DNA from: G965247475 sp965247475
GTDB taxonomy: Bacteria; Chloroflexota; UBA11872
Assembly: GCA_965247475.1 (NCBI GenBank)
Contig: OZ252016.1
Location: forward strand, 1,488,001-1,552,000
DNA: 64,000 bases
Reading direction: 5' to 3'
The translations under genes were made by a program, and so were the position numbers. The notes below the pieces were generated by a model that was not told the DNA's origin, made no database searches, and worked only from the letters and a program-made list of their open reading frames with translations. Positions 36,973-45,276 of this stretch are shown here, piece after piece; the stretch's first letter is position 1, and the number at the start of each line of letters is the position of its first letter.

Positions 36973-37804
36973 TCACGGCGCGCTCTCGTCGCCCGGATGC
37001 GTGCCGCCGGTGGGCTCGGCCAGCGCGCCCAAGAGCTGCCGGCGCACGGGATCGGCGCGCGCGATGAGCTCGGGTGAGCTGGCCATGCGGTCGCCCAATC
37101 GCATCCACAGCGGCGCGTAGACGTAGAAGAGACTCTTGCGCCGCACGTTCGACGTGTTGCGCGAGACGGAGTGCCAGAGCGCGTTGTGAAACAGCAGCGC
37201 GTCGCCGGCGCGCACCAGCAGCGGCTCGGCGCCCGGCACGTCGGCGTCGATCTCGTCGACCTCCTGGTAGCGACTCGGTGAGGTGACGGTGACTGCATTG
37301 GCGTCGCTCCGCGGAAAGTTGCCACGGTGGCTGCCGGGAATGAGCAGAAAGTTGCCCATGTCGGGCGCGTCAAGGTCGGTGAGGAACTAGCCGATCTTGA
37401 GGTGCAGCAAGGGCGTCCACCCGTTGGCGCGCGGAAACGGGTAGGGCTTGGGGCCGTCGCAGTGCCAGCGACCGCCCGGATGCGGCGTCGGCGGGCGCAC
37501 CATGACGTGCGACGCGATCAGGTGGATGGTGGCGCCCATCAGGTCCATCACGATGCCCAAGTGATTGGGGTGATCGATGAGATCGAGGAAGGCGTCGTCC
37601 TCCTCGATCACGCCGAGGGCACTGAGGAATTCGTCGGGGGAACGGCCGGCCCGCTGCGAAGCCGCGTCGAGACGGTCGACGGCGTCGATCAGCCGGTTTG
37701 ATGTCGTCAGTCGACAGCACGCCCGGCAGCACGAGATAACCCTGTGTGTCCCAGTGCTCGCGCTGTTCCGGCGTAAGGCGCGTGAGGGTCCTAACGTCGA
37801 TCAC
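36973..37804 (-). pseudogene. Phytanoyl-CoA dioxygenase (PhyH) family gene with in-frame TAG and a frameshift
   Basis: The GTG at 37802-37804 has a strong GGAGGT upstream. The N-terminal part reads VIDVRTLTRLTPEQREHWDT and GYLVLPGVLSTDDIK. A one-base shift near 37700 then moves the frame to LIDAVDRLDAASQRAGRSPD. The Fe-binding H-x-D is in GGRWHCDGPKPYPFP and the distal His in FHNALWHSVSRN. Between them LLHLKIG is followed by TAG at 37387-37389, where relatives have Tyr (LKIG-Y-FLTD), and the same frame continues FLTDLDAPDMGNFLLIPGSH. Two lesions imply a pseudogene; a one-base change (TAC or TAT to TAG) explains the stop. Confidence 0.85.
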
Positions 37805-38416
37805 AGGCGCACCTCCTCGAGAACTACGACTCGGCGTTCGAGGCCCGGCCAAGCCCAGCGTAGCGCGGGAGAGCCAGCGCGAACCAGCGTCAACCATCGC
37901 CGGGGGTCGTGGGTCATTCTGACCTTAGGGCGCGGCATGGGTCTCCATCACCAGCGGACGCCGTCGCGGCGCCCTCGGTTCGCCCGTCGGCGGGCCGCGG
38001 ATGGATTCCCGCTTTCGCGGGAATGACGGACGGTTGCGCCACGGTCTCCCCGTGCGGGCCTGCCGCCTACCAGCGCACGATCTCAGCGTGGCTCACAGGT
38101 GGATGCCCGCCTGGGGAGACCGTGCGCAACCTGTGGGCGGGAGACTTGGTGTCGCCGAATCACGCGGCAGGCCCGCGGACGCTGCCCCCGCTCCGATCGC
38201 GGCGGGCTGGGGTCCGTGCGTGGCGAGCCGGTCGAACCATGAGCGGCCACACTCGCAGGCGTCCTTCGACACGCGCAGAGCCTGCCCCGTACTCGATACG
38301 GGGACGCACGGCAGGGACTGTTCCGCGGCTGCCCTCGGCCATCCTGCCCGTGACCCACCCGGATCGCGCCAAGGTCCCCCCCGCGGCCCGGTCCGCCGGC
38401 GGGCCGGGGGCGGGGG
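37805..38416. other. Intergenic region with palindromic repeats
   Basis: About 610 bp between the PhyH remnant and the LRR gene. It contains the hairpin ATTCCCGC-TTTC-GCGGGAAT at 38005-38024 and a palindromic CGTACTCGATACGGGG-type element near 38290. Open frames are Arg/Pro-rich and unconvincing. No gene is called. Confidence 0.55.
38005..38024. repeat. Palindromic intergenic repeat (ATTCCCGC hairpin)
   Basis: Perfect 8-bp stem with TTTC loop, followed by GACGGA. A near relative, ATTCCGGCG-TG-CGCCGGAAT then GACGGA, is at 59851-59870. They belong to a dispersed family of hairpins ending in GAATGACGG. Confidence 0.75.
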
Positions 38417-40756
38417 TTACGTCGTCCCGCAGTCGGGGTAGTCGCCGCGCGCGGGCTGGTCGGTGGTCGGGTAGGGCGGGCCGATCGCCCCGCCGACGGC
38501 GAGCCGCTCGAAGAAGCCGACGTTCACCGCGGTCACGTCGCACCAGCGGAAGCCCAGCGCCTGGAAAGCGGCGATGTCCGGCACGTGGCGCCACTGCTTG
38601 AGGGCCGCGTCGTAGCCGAGGATGCGCTCGTCGCCGCCGTCGTAGCGCCAGACCAGTTGGTTCGGCGCCGGGTGCTGGGCGTCCAGCGGGATGGCCGCCA
38701 GCACGCAGGACGGCACGGTGTAGCGCGTGATCACCTCCGGCCAGGGGATCTGGTAGATCAGCGGGCTGTCGGGCGGGACCCAGCGGCGCACGACCTGGCC
38801 GTCGGCGTCGCGCCGCACGACGAGATAGGTCTGGCCCCGCACGGCGTCGCGGATGATTCCGCCCACGGCCACGTCCTGGCCGTCCGCCGACAGGCGGCCG
38901 GGTATCAACTCGAACGAAGCGGCCGGCTGGTCGTGACGCTGGATGAGCAGGCGGCCGCCCTCGGGCGGGATGACGGCCTGGGCGCAGCTGGTAGCGCCGA
39001 TGACCCGCGGCGCCGGCGGCGGCGGGGGCGGCGGTTTCGGCTTGGGCTTGGGCTTGGGCTTGGACGGCGCGGGCGGCGGCGGGGGGGGCTTGGGCGCGGG
39101 GTCGCCCCGGCACCGCCCGCTTCGCGTCACCGTCAGCTTGGGGCTGGCGCGCGGCGTGGTCAGGCTGGCGGGCAGGTCGGCTCGTCCCAACGCCAACTGG
39201 GGATTGCCCTGCAGGTACAGCCGCGTTTCCAGGGCCTTGCCCGACGAATCCACGCCCGTCACCCCGCTGCCGATGTTCCCCAGGGCGGCGGGCACCGCGC
39301 CGCTGAGGTCGTTGCAGGACAACGCCAGCGTCTGCAGCTGCGCCAGGCTGCCCAACTGGGCGGGAATCGTGCCGGTCACCCCGGTCTTGTCCAGCCACAG
39401 GTGCTCCAGGTTCGCGAGGTCGCCCAGTTCGGTGGGGATGGGGCCGCCCAGCATCGGGTTGCGGTGCAGCGACAATTCCTGCAAGGCGCTCAGGTTGCCC
39501 AACTGGGTCGGGATGCCGCCGGTCAGGTCGTTGGCCTGCAGCCACAGAACCTGCAAAGGCGACAGGCTGCCCAACTCGACGGGGATCGAGCCGCTCAGCT
39601 TGTTGCCCCACAGCGACAATTCCTGCAAGGCGCTCAGGTTGCCCAACTGGGTCGGGATGCCGCCGGTCAGGTCGTTGGCCTGCAGCCACAGAACCTGCAA
39701 AGACGACAGGCTGCCCAACTCGACGGGGATCGAGCCGCTCAACTTGCTGCCCCACAGCGACAATTCCTGCAAGGCGCTCAGGTTGCCCAACTGGGTCGGG
39801 ATGCCGCCGGTCAGGTCGTTGGCCTGCAGCCACAGATACTGCAGAGACGACAGGCTGCCCAACTCGACGGGGATCGAGCCGCTCAGCTTGTTCCACCCCA
39901 GCCCCAAGGACGTCAGGTTCGCCAGGTTCCCCAGCTCTGTCGGGATCGAGCCGCGCAACTCGTTCCTCCCGAGGTCCAAGGACGTCAGGCTCGCCAGGTT
40001 CCCCAGCTCTGTCGGGATCGAGCCGCTCAACTTGTTGCCCCACAGCGACAATTCCTGCAAGGCGCTCAGGTTGCCCAACTGGGTCGGGATGCCGCCGGTC
40101 AGGTCGTTGGCCTGCAGCCACAGATACTGCAGAGACGACAGGCTGCCCAACTCGACGGGGATCGAGCCGCTCAGCTTGTTCCACCCCAGCCCCAAGGACG
40201 TCAGGTTCGCCAGGTTCCCCAGCTCTGTCGGGATCGAGCCGCGCAACTCGTTCCTCCCGAGGTCCAAGGACGTCAGGCTCGCCAGGTTCCCCAGCTCTGT
40301 CGGGATCGAGCCGCTCAACTTGTTGCCCCACAGCGCCAAGGACGTCAGGTTCGTCAGGTTCCCCAGCTCTTTCGGGATCGTGCCGCTCAGGTCGTTGTTC
40401 TGCAGCCACAGAACCTGCAGAGACGACAGGTTCCCCAACTCTTTCGGGATCGTGCCGTTGAGGGCAAGGACATAGAGATTCAGTTGCGTGACGCCGTTCG
40501 TCGCGTCGCTGGTGACGCCAGTCCACGAGGCGATGGCAGCGGCCCCGGCCCAGTTGAGCTCATTGGTGGGGTCGAGATCGCCCTTCAGGCCCAGCAGCGT
40601 CTCGCAGTCCCGGATCAGGGCGGCGCTGGTTTGTGTGCTGCAATGGCTGGTCGCGGCGGCGCGGTCTGCGCCCAGCGCGGCCAGCAGCGCCAGCCCGAGC
40701 AGGGCGGCCGCGGCCCAGCGCCAGTCAGGCCAGGCCCGCTCCCGCCGCGCGGCCAT
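38417..40756 (-). CDS. Secreted plant-type leucine-rich-repeat protein
   Basis: 779 residues. N-terminal signal sequence WAAAALLGLALLAALGADRA, then a plant-like LRR N-cap (RDCETLLGLKGDLDPTNELN, with a Trp in NWAGAAAIASWTGV). Seventeen 24-residue repeats follow (about residues 90-500), of the form L-x-G-x-I-P-x-x-L-G-N-L-x-x-L-x-x-L. A Pro/Lys-rich hinge (PPPAPSKPKPKPKPKP) precedes a C-terminal domain of about 180 residues with three Cys. Several repeat blocks are nearly identical in DNA at 72-bp multiples, such as those beginning at 39491, 39635, 39779 and 40067. Long frames on the other strand are by-products of the repeats. It probably binds a protein or glycan outside the cell. Confidence 0.93.
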   Translation of the reverse strand: MAARRERAWPDWRWAAAALLGLALLAALGADRAAATSHCSTQTSAALIRDCETLLGLKGDLDPTNELNWAGAAAIASWTGVTSDATNGVTQLNLYVLALNGTIPKELGNLSSLQVLWLQNNDLSGTIPKELGNLTNLTSLALWGNKLSGSIPTELGNLASLTSLDLGRNELRGSIPTELGNLANLTSLGLGWNKLSGSIPVELGSLSSLQYLWLQANDLTGGIPTQLGNLSALQELSLWGNKLSGSIPTELGNLASLTSLDLGRNELRGSIPTELGNLANLTSLGLGWNKLSGSIPVELGSLSSLQYLWLQANDLTGGIPTQLGNLSALQELSLWGSKLSGSIPVELGSLSSLQVLWLQANDLTGGIPTQLGNLSALQELSLWGNKLSGSIPVELGSLSPLQVLWLQANDLTGGIPTQLGNLSALQELSLHRNPMLGGPIPTELGDLANLEHLWLDKTGVTGTIPAQLGSLAQLQTLALSCNDLSGAVPAALGNIGSGVTGVDSSGKALETRLYLQGNPQLALGRADLPASLTTPRASPKLTVTRSGRCRGDPAPKPPPPPPAPSKPKPKPKPKPPPPPPPAPRVIGATSCAQAVIPPEGGRLLIQRHDQPAASFELIPGRLSADGQDVAVGGIIRDAVRGQTYLVVRRDADGQVVRRWVPPDSPLIYQIPWPEVITRYTVPSCVLAAIPLDAQHPAPNQLVWRYDGGDERILGYDAALKQWRHVPDIAAFQALGFRWCDVTAVNVGFFERLAVGGAIGPPYPTTDQPARGDYPDCGTT

Positions 40757-41009
40757 CAGCGCCGCGCGGCCAGGCGTGATGGGTGGGGGGGGGTAGAAGT
40801 ATTAGTGTGGAAATACTTATGCACCGAATCGCAACCGCCTTCCCTCGCGCGGGAACTCGCATCGCTGCCCGCACCCTACGGGAATGGTACATCGTATCGC
40901 GCGTGACCCACGACCCGGCGGGGGCGGTAGGGTCCGGTTCGGCCGTGTGGTTCGACCGGCTCACCATGAACGAGGCCGGGGGGCCGGCGGACGCGGGCAT
41001 GACGTCCCC
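40757..41009. other. Spacer between LRR gene and heptamer array
   Basis: About 250 bp. It should hold the promoter of the minus-strand LRR gene; the AT-rich AGTATTAGTGTGGAAATAC at 40798-40816 is the best candidate. Frames crossing into the heptamer array are artefacts of the repeat. Confidence 0.45.
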
Positions 41010-41238
41010 CAATCCGCAATCCGCAATCCGCAATCCGCAATCCGCAATCCGCAATCCGCAATCCGCAATCCGCAATCCGCAATCCGCAATCCGCAATCCG
41101 CAATCCGCAATCCGCAATCCGCAATCCGCAATCCGCAATCCGCAATCCGCAATCCGCAATCCGCAATCCGCAATCCGCAATCCGCAATCCGCAATCCGCA
41201 ATCCGCAATCCGCAATCCGCAATCCGCAATCCGCAATC
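41010..41238. repeat. Heptanucleotide tandem repeat, about 32 copies
   Basis: Unit AATCCGC (equivalently CAATCCG) repeated without visible variation for about 229 bp. Since seven is not a multiple of three, both strands are open in all frames as N-P-Q-S-A-I-R or R-I-A-D-C-G-L peptides, which are not real proteins. The array lies between the LRR gene and an IS30 remnant. Uniformity suggests recent expansion by slippage. Confidence 0.97.
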
Positions 41239-41301
41239 TTCGATCTAGGGTGGACTCCCTAGATTCACAAACGAAGCGCAACACGTCATTAGAGTGTTGC
41301 C

Positions 41302-41370
41302 ATGAAACGACGCTATTCACAGCTCACCGTTGAAGACCGCTGTGACGTGGCCCGACGCCGGGGCGCCGGG
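41302..41370 (+). mobile_element. IS30-type transposase N-terminal remnant
   Basis: The first 23 codons from ATG 41302, MKRRYSQLTVEDRCDVARRR then GAG, match the start of IS30-family transposases (helix-turn-helix with Y-x-Q-L-x-x-E-x-R). The similarity then stops and the frame runs into an unrelated membrane-protein gene. It is a short leftover of an insertion beside the heptamer array. Confidence 0.6.
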
Positions 41371-41415
41371 CGCGTCTTATGCGAGGATTCGCCGCACGTG
41401 GAAGGCCCAGATTGG

Positions 41416-41907
41416 ATGGACCCTTTGTCCACGCCGCGCAACTTCTGTGAAATCCTGCCACTGAACAGGGTCGCTTTGCTGGTATGGGTCGTGCTCGATC
41501 TCGGGGCGATCGCCGCCGCCATTTGGATGCTGACGTCCGACAGGTGGGGCGGGTTCATCGGGCTTACCTTTGGCGCGTTCGCCCTTACGGCGACGTTGCT
41601 GGTCTTCCGGCGCCTGCAGGTTCGCGTCGATGCCGGCGGCGTCGCGGCCCGGTTTGGCCCCTTCGATCCAACCCTCGCGCACGCGGACATCGCCCGCGCG
41701 ACCCCGATGCGGTATCCGCTGCGCGTGTATCTCGGCTGGGGCATCCGCGGTGGCATCGGCGGCCGACGGTGGGCCTATACCTCGGCGTTCTGCACGGACG
41801 GCGTGGAGCTCGAGCGCCGCAACGGCCAGCGCTACTACTTCTCGAGCCGCCGACCGCGAGAGCTGGCCGACGCCGTGGAGGCGTGGGCGGAGGTGGAGCG
41901 GGGCTAG
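41416..41907 (+). CDS. Two-helix membrane protein with PH-like C-terminal domain
   Basis: 163 residues from the ATG at 41416 (MDPLSTPRNFCEILPLNRVA); the frame is open further upstream, but that part is IS30-derived. Two adjacent helices (ALLVWVVLDLGAIAAAIWML and FIGLTFGAFALTATLLVF) are followed by a beta-rich domain with LQVRVDAGGVAARFGP and GQRYYFSSRRPRELADAVEA. This layout is common to bacterial PH-domain membrane proteins of unknown function. Because the N-terminal frame was fused to a transposase remnant, the start is uncertain. Confidence 0.68.
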   Translation: MDPLSTPRNFCEILPLNRVALLVWVVLDLGAIAAAIWMLTSDRWGGFIGLTFGAFALTATLLVFRRLQVRVDAGGVAARFGPFDPTLAHADIARATPMRYPLRVYLGWGIRGGIGGRRWAYTSAFCTDGVELERRNGQRYYFSSRRPRELADAVEAWAEVERG

Positions 41908-42048
41908 CGGGTCCGCGTCGGGAGGACTCTCGACCAGTGCGTGCCGGGATTAGCTCGGCGCCACGCCCCCGGCGACATTCCACGGCCGCATAGGGTCGTT
42001 TCGAAGCCCGCGAGCAGTTTGGGGCCGCTGTGCCTCCTCCCGTGCCCC

Positions 42049-42252
42049 CTAGATTCCTCGCTTTGCTCGACGCTCCCATGTCAAGGCGAAGGGGGTGCGG
42101 CCGCTGGCGAGGTCCCGTTTGATGGTGCGGAAGATCGTGCGGGCCAGGTGCCGCTTCAGCGCGCGCAGCGCTTCGCGACGGCTCTTGCCCTCCTGCAGCC
42201 GGCGCTCCACATAGCGCTGCGCCGCACTCACCTCGGCCCCCATGGCCCGCAC
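42049..42252 (-). mobile_element. IS110-type transposase C-terminal remnant
   Basis: 67 codons on the minus strand include AAQRYVERRLQEGKSRREAL then RALKRHLARTIFRTIKRDL. This looks like the C-terminal end of IS110/IS116-type transposases (Y-x-x-R-x-x-x-G-K-x-x-x-x-A-L-x-A-x-x-R). No preceding catalytic part is present; upstream is a VapC fragment. It ends in an unrelated tail. A remnant only. Confidence 0.5.
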
Positions 42253-42273
42253 GCTCGCCCGCAGCCGGGTTCA

Positions 42274-42441
42274 TCAGCCGCGTGCGCTCCCGACCAGGTC
42301 GTCGCGCTCATCCGTCAGCAGCCGCAACATCAGCGCACCGTCCTCCGGCACGCGCTCGGCGGCGCGCCCGGCTCGTGGATCCAGCTCATCGTCAAGCAGC
42401 CAACTGCCGGCAACGGACGCATCGAGAAGGAGCGTGCTCAA
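42274..42441 (-). pseudogene. VapC (PIN-domain) N-terminal fragment
   Basis: From a TTG at 42439-42441 it reads LSTLLLDASVAGSWLLDDEL then DPRAGRAAERVPEDGAL, diverges, and stops at a TGA (42274-42276). The DNA is almost identical over about 110 bp to the start of the intact VapC at 44872-45276, including the TTG start context. It is a truncated duplicate next to an IS remnant. Confidence 0.75.
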
Positions 42442-43013
42442 ACCTCTGCGCTAGCCGTGCAGTATTGCGGTCTCTCCTAACTCACATCGCGTCCAATACA
42501 CGGCGAACCACACTCCAACAGCACACAGCGCAGATCGTGTGCGGCGGCCAATTCCACCGACAGCAGTTCGGCCATACACAAAGGCGCTCGGCGGGGTAGA
42601 CTGCACCTTCGGAACTTCAATCATTGTCCCCCTTCAAACGCACCGAGAGCTTCCCCATCGGCGACCAATAGACCGTGAGATTGGGATGGAGTACGGATGA
42701 CAACAACCATCAACATGCACGTGTCTCTCTGTCCGCGCACGGCCTGGACTCGGTGCCGACCAATCGTGAGACTGTAGGGTGGCAGGTTCGCAGACCCTTG
42801 GCAGTCCGCGCTGGACCAGGCAGACCGACCTCTATAACCTTGACGTCTTCCTCTTCTTTAGTTGGTGAGTCAGGGTTTCATACTGGGCGCTACCGTGCCA
42901 AAAGGCGTGTCCTCGTAGTAACGTACGCAATCGCTCACGGTTTAGGTTGACACGCGATCGTCGGGCGTCTTAGTTTGCAAACACCGCCGTGACGCAGGCG
43001 GAAGGAGCTTGCC
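42442..43013. other. Intergenic region without a convincing gene
   Basis: About 570 bp, less GC-rich than most of the window, ahead of the CrtI-like gene. The short frames lack family features or good ribosome-binding sites. Promoter elements of the downstream gene are probably within the last 150 bp. Nothing else was recognised. Confidence 0.5.
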
Positions 43014-44561
43014 ATGACCGGGAATACGAGGGTCGTCATCGTTGGCGCCGGGCACAACGGCCTCGTCGCCGCCGGGTACCTCGGGCGGGCCGGTCTGAAC
43101 GTCCAGGTGCTGGAGCGCAGGGACATCGTTGGCGGCGCGGCGGTGACCGAGGAGTGGTTCCCGGGCTACAAGATCTCCACCTGCTCCTACCTCTGCCACA
43201 TCCTCCAGCAGAAGGTGATCGACGAGCTGGAGTTGCGCCGGTACGGCTTCCACGTCTACCCCATCGACCCGTCGCGCATCCATCCCTTCCCCAACGGAAA
43301 GGTGCTGACGCTCTGGCACGACGACGCGAAGACGGTCGAGGAGGTACGCAAGCTGTCGCCCGAGGATGCCGACGCCTGGCTGGAATGGGCCAACCTGTGG
43401 CACCGCGCCGTCCGCATCCTCAGCAGCTACTACCTCCGCCCGCCCCCCTCGCTAGCCGAGCTGACGGAAAGGTTTCGCCGGGAGGGGGAGGAGGAGCTGC
43501 TGGGGACGCTGCTGACCGTCCCGCTCAGGGACCTGATCGACCGCTACTTCGTCTCGGACGAGATCAAGGCGGCGGTGAGCACCAGCGCGATGGACATGGG
43601 GAACATCAGCGCGCCGGGCAGCGCGTACATCAGCGCGCTCTACAGGTACAGCGCCTTCCGGGAGGACACTGAGAACTTCGGGATCGTCCGTGGCGGCATG
43701 GGCGCCTTCACCCAGTCGCTGGCGCGCTCCGCCGAGGCGGCCGGCGTGTCGATCAGGACCGGCGCCGCGGTGCGGCGCATCCTGGTGCAGAGGGGCCGGG
43801 CCGCCGGCGTGCAGCTCCACGATGGAGAGGTGATCGAGGCCGACATCATTCTGTCGAACGCGGACCCGAAGCGGACCTTTCTCAAGCTCCTGGACGAGGC
43901 CGACCTCGACAGCGAGTTCGTGGACGAGGTCAGGGCGCTGAAAACGCAGTCGGCCTCCGCCAAGTTCCTCTGCGCCCTGCGGGAGTTGCCCGACTTCTCC
44001 GGCTACCTGGGCGCCGAGTACACCCCGGAGCACCTGGCGATGATGAACCTCTGCCCCACGGTCGAGCAGTGCGAGCGGAGCTGGAACGACGCCAAGAACG
44101 GCCGGGTGCCCACCACACCAATCATCCAGGTCCAGATCCCGACCGTGTACGACACGACGATCGCCCCGGAAGGCCACCACGTCCTGTCGATGTGGGTCTT
44201 CTTCGTGCCGCCCCATATCCGGGACGGCTCATGGTCCGAGATGCGCCGGCAGTTCGGGGAGCAGCTGATCGACGAGCTGTCCAGGTACGCCCCGAACTTC
44301 AGGGACGCGATTGTCGACTGGACGCTGCTGACGCCGGAGGACATCGAAGAGCGCATCGGCCTGACCGACGGCAACATCAGGCATCTCGACACCATTCCGC
44401 AGCAGATGATGTCGCGCCGGCCGCTGCCAGGGTGGTCTGACTATCGGACACCCGTCGAGGGCCTCTACCTGTGCGGCGCCGGCACGCACCCAGGGGGCGA
44501 GGTGACGGGCGCGCCCGGGCACAACGCCGCCCACGTCGTGCTGGAGCAGCTGGGCCGCTAA
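43014..44561 (+). CDS. Phytoene-desaturase-like FAD-dependent oxidoreductase (CrtI/PYROXD2-like)
   Basis: 515 residues with RVVIVGAGHNGLVAAGYLGR dinucleotide-binding start, LERRDIVGGAAVTEEWFPGY, a central ENFGIVRGGMGAFTQSLARS segment and the C-terminal FAD motif LYLCGAGTHPGGEVTGAPG. The length and the GGxxTGAPG ending fit the NAD(P)/FAD oxidoreductase branch related to PYROXD2 rather than true carotenoid desaturases. No carotenoid genes are nearby, so the substrate is unknown. It stands alone between IS/TA remnants; GGAAGGAG lies about 10 nt upstream of the ATG. Confidence 0.92.
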   Translation: MTGNTRVVIVGAGHNGLVAAGYLGRAGLNVQVLERRDIVGGAAVTEEWFPGYKISTCSYLCHILQQKVIDELELRRYGFHVYPIDPSRIHPFPNGKVLTLWHDDAKTVEEVRKLSPEDADAWLEWANLWHRAVRILSSYYLRPPPSLAELTERFRREGEEELLGTLLTVPLRDLIDRYFVSDEIKAAVSTSAMDMGNISAPGSAYISALYRYSAFREDTENFGIVRGGMGAFTQSLARSAEAAGVSIRTGAAVRRILVQRGRAAGVQLHDGEVIEADIILSNADPKRTFLKLLDEADLDSEFVDEVRALKTQSASAKFLCALRELPDFSGYLGAEYTPEHLAMMNLCPTVEQCERSWNDAKNGRVPTTPIIQVQIPTVYDTTIAPEGHHVLSMWVFFVPPHIRDGSWSEMRRQFGEQLIDELSRYAPNFRDAIVDWTLLTPEDIEERIGLTDGNIRHLDTIPQQMMSRRPLPGWSDYRTPVEGLYLCGAGTHPGGEVTGAPGHNAAHVVLEQLGR

Positions 44562-44682
44562 CGCGCGCGGCGTCTGACGGCCCGACAAGGACGAGATCGC
44601 CGTCGAGCGGTCCCGCAAGGCCGCCGCAGCCGTCCGCCGCGTGCCGCTGAGGCCATGATCGAAGGAGGCCATAGGCTGGGGG

Positions 44683-44726
44683 GAGGCAACCCTTGCCCGG
44701 CGCTACGGAATCAATCCCAAGCGATC
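44683..44726 (+). mobile_element. Possible IS481-type transposase N-terminal remnant
   Basis: Plus-strand translation gives GEATLARRYGINPKRSW, resembling the helix-turn-helix start of IS481-family transposases (L-A-x-R-Y-G-I-N-P-K-T). Similarity is limited to about 15 residues, so it may be coincidence. The rest of the 310-bp gap (44562-44871) has nothing recognisable. Confidence 0.3.
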
Positions 44727-44871
44727 CTGGACCCGTGCCCGAGTGGGTATCCCGCAGACCCTGTGCGGGTCCAGGTGCGGCACGCAGCCTCTACCGACAA
44801 CCAGGCAGCCTGTCGACCTTGGGCTGAAGCCGATGCGCTGCACGCGGCTGAACTTCCTCACCTGTTTCGGC

Positions 44872-45276
44872 TCACTCGACGATGGGCAGGTCCTCGGCGA
44901 CGGCGGCATGGGCGAGTCCGGCGTCCAGGGTGGCGAGCGCCACTCGATGTCTTCGCGCCAGCTCCAGGTAGACGGCGTTGTAGATCGATAGGTGATAGGA
45001 CCGCGCGAGAGCCACCACGGCATCGAGGTCCGGCGCCGCGTCGGTCGTTACGGGCAGCCGTCGCAACGCGCGCAGACGGTCGTTCAGCCCCCGCGCGGTG
45101 ATGCGGCCTCGACGCTCGGCGCTGACCAGCGCGTTCCGAACCTCGAGATGCCAGAGCTGCGGCACCAGCGCCCCGTCCTCCGGCACGCGCTCGGCGGCGC
45201 GCGCGGCTCGCGGATCCAGCTCGTCTTCAAGCAGCCAACTGCCGGCAACGGACGCATCGAGGACGAGCGCGCTCAA
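44872..45276 (-). CDS. vapC: VapC-type PIN-domain protein, one acidic residue replaced
   Basis: 134 residues from a TTG at 45274-45276 that overlaps the antitoxin stop (TTGA). It reads LSALVLDASVAGSWLLEDEL, with Glu in LWHLEVRNALVSAERR. The usual D-A-x-Y-L motif reads SIYNAVYLELARRH, so the third PIN acid is Asn, and the last Asp is in VALATLDAGLAHA. The Asp-to-Asn change may weaken nuclease activity. Its first about 110 bp are duplicated at 42274-42441. The longer upstream frame overlaps the antitoxin and is not used. Confidence 0.88.
   Translation of the reverse strand: MSALVLDASVAGSWLLEDELDPRAARAAERVPEDGALVPQLWHLEVRNALVSAERRGRITARGLNDRLRALRRLPVTTDAAPDLDAVVALARSYHLSIYNAVYLELARRHRVALATLDAGLAHAAVAEDLPIVE

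Noticed and set aside
37387..37389. Reassigned TAG (for example pyrrolysine or Tyr) in the PhyH gene
   Set aside because: TAG ends other genes normally here, and the same gene has a separate frameshift, so mutation is simpler.
38585..40906. Very long plus-strand frames opposite the LRR gene
   Set aside because: Gln/Arg-rich peptides without family features. They come from the repeat structure of the LRR gene on the other strand, which has a signal sequence and proper LRR consensus.
41010..41238. Long open frames of N-P-Q-S-A-I-R or R-I-A-D-C-G-L repeats on both strands
   Set aside because: They follow from a seven-base repeat being open in all frames; there is no ribosome-binding site or domain.
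41010..41238. CRISPR or replication-origin iterons
   Set aside because: The unit is only 7 bp with no spacers, and there is no replication gene nearby.
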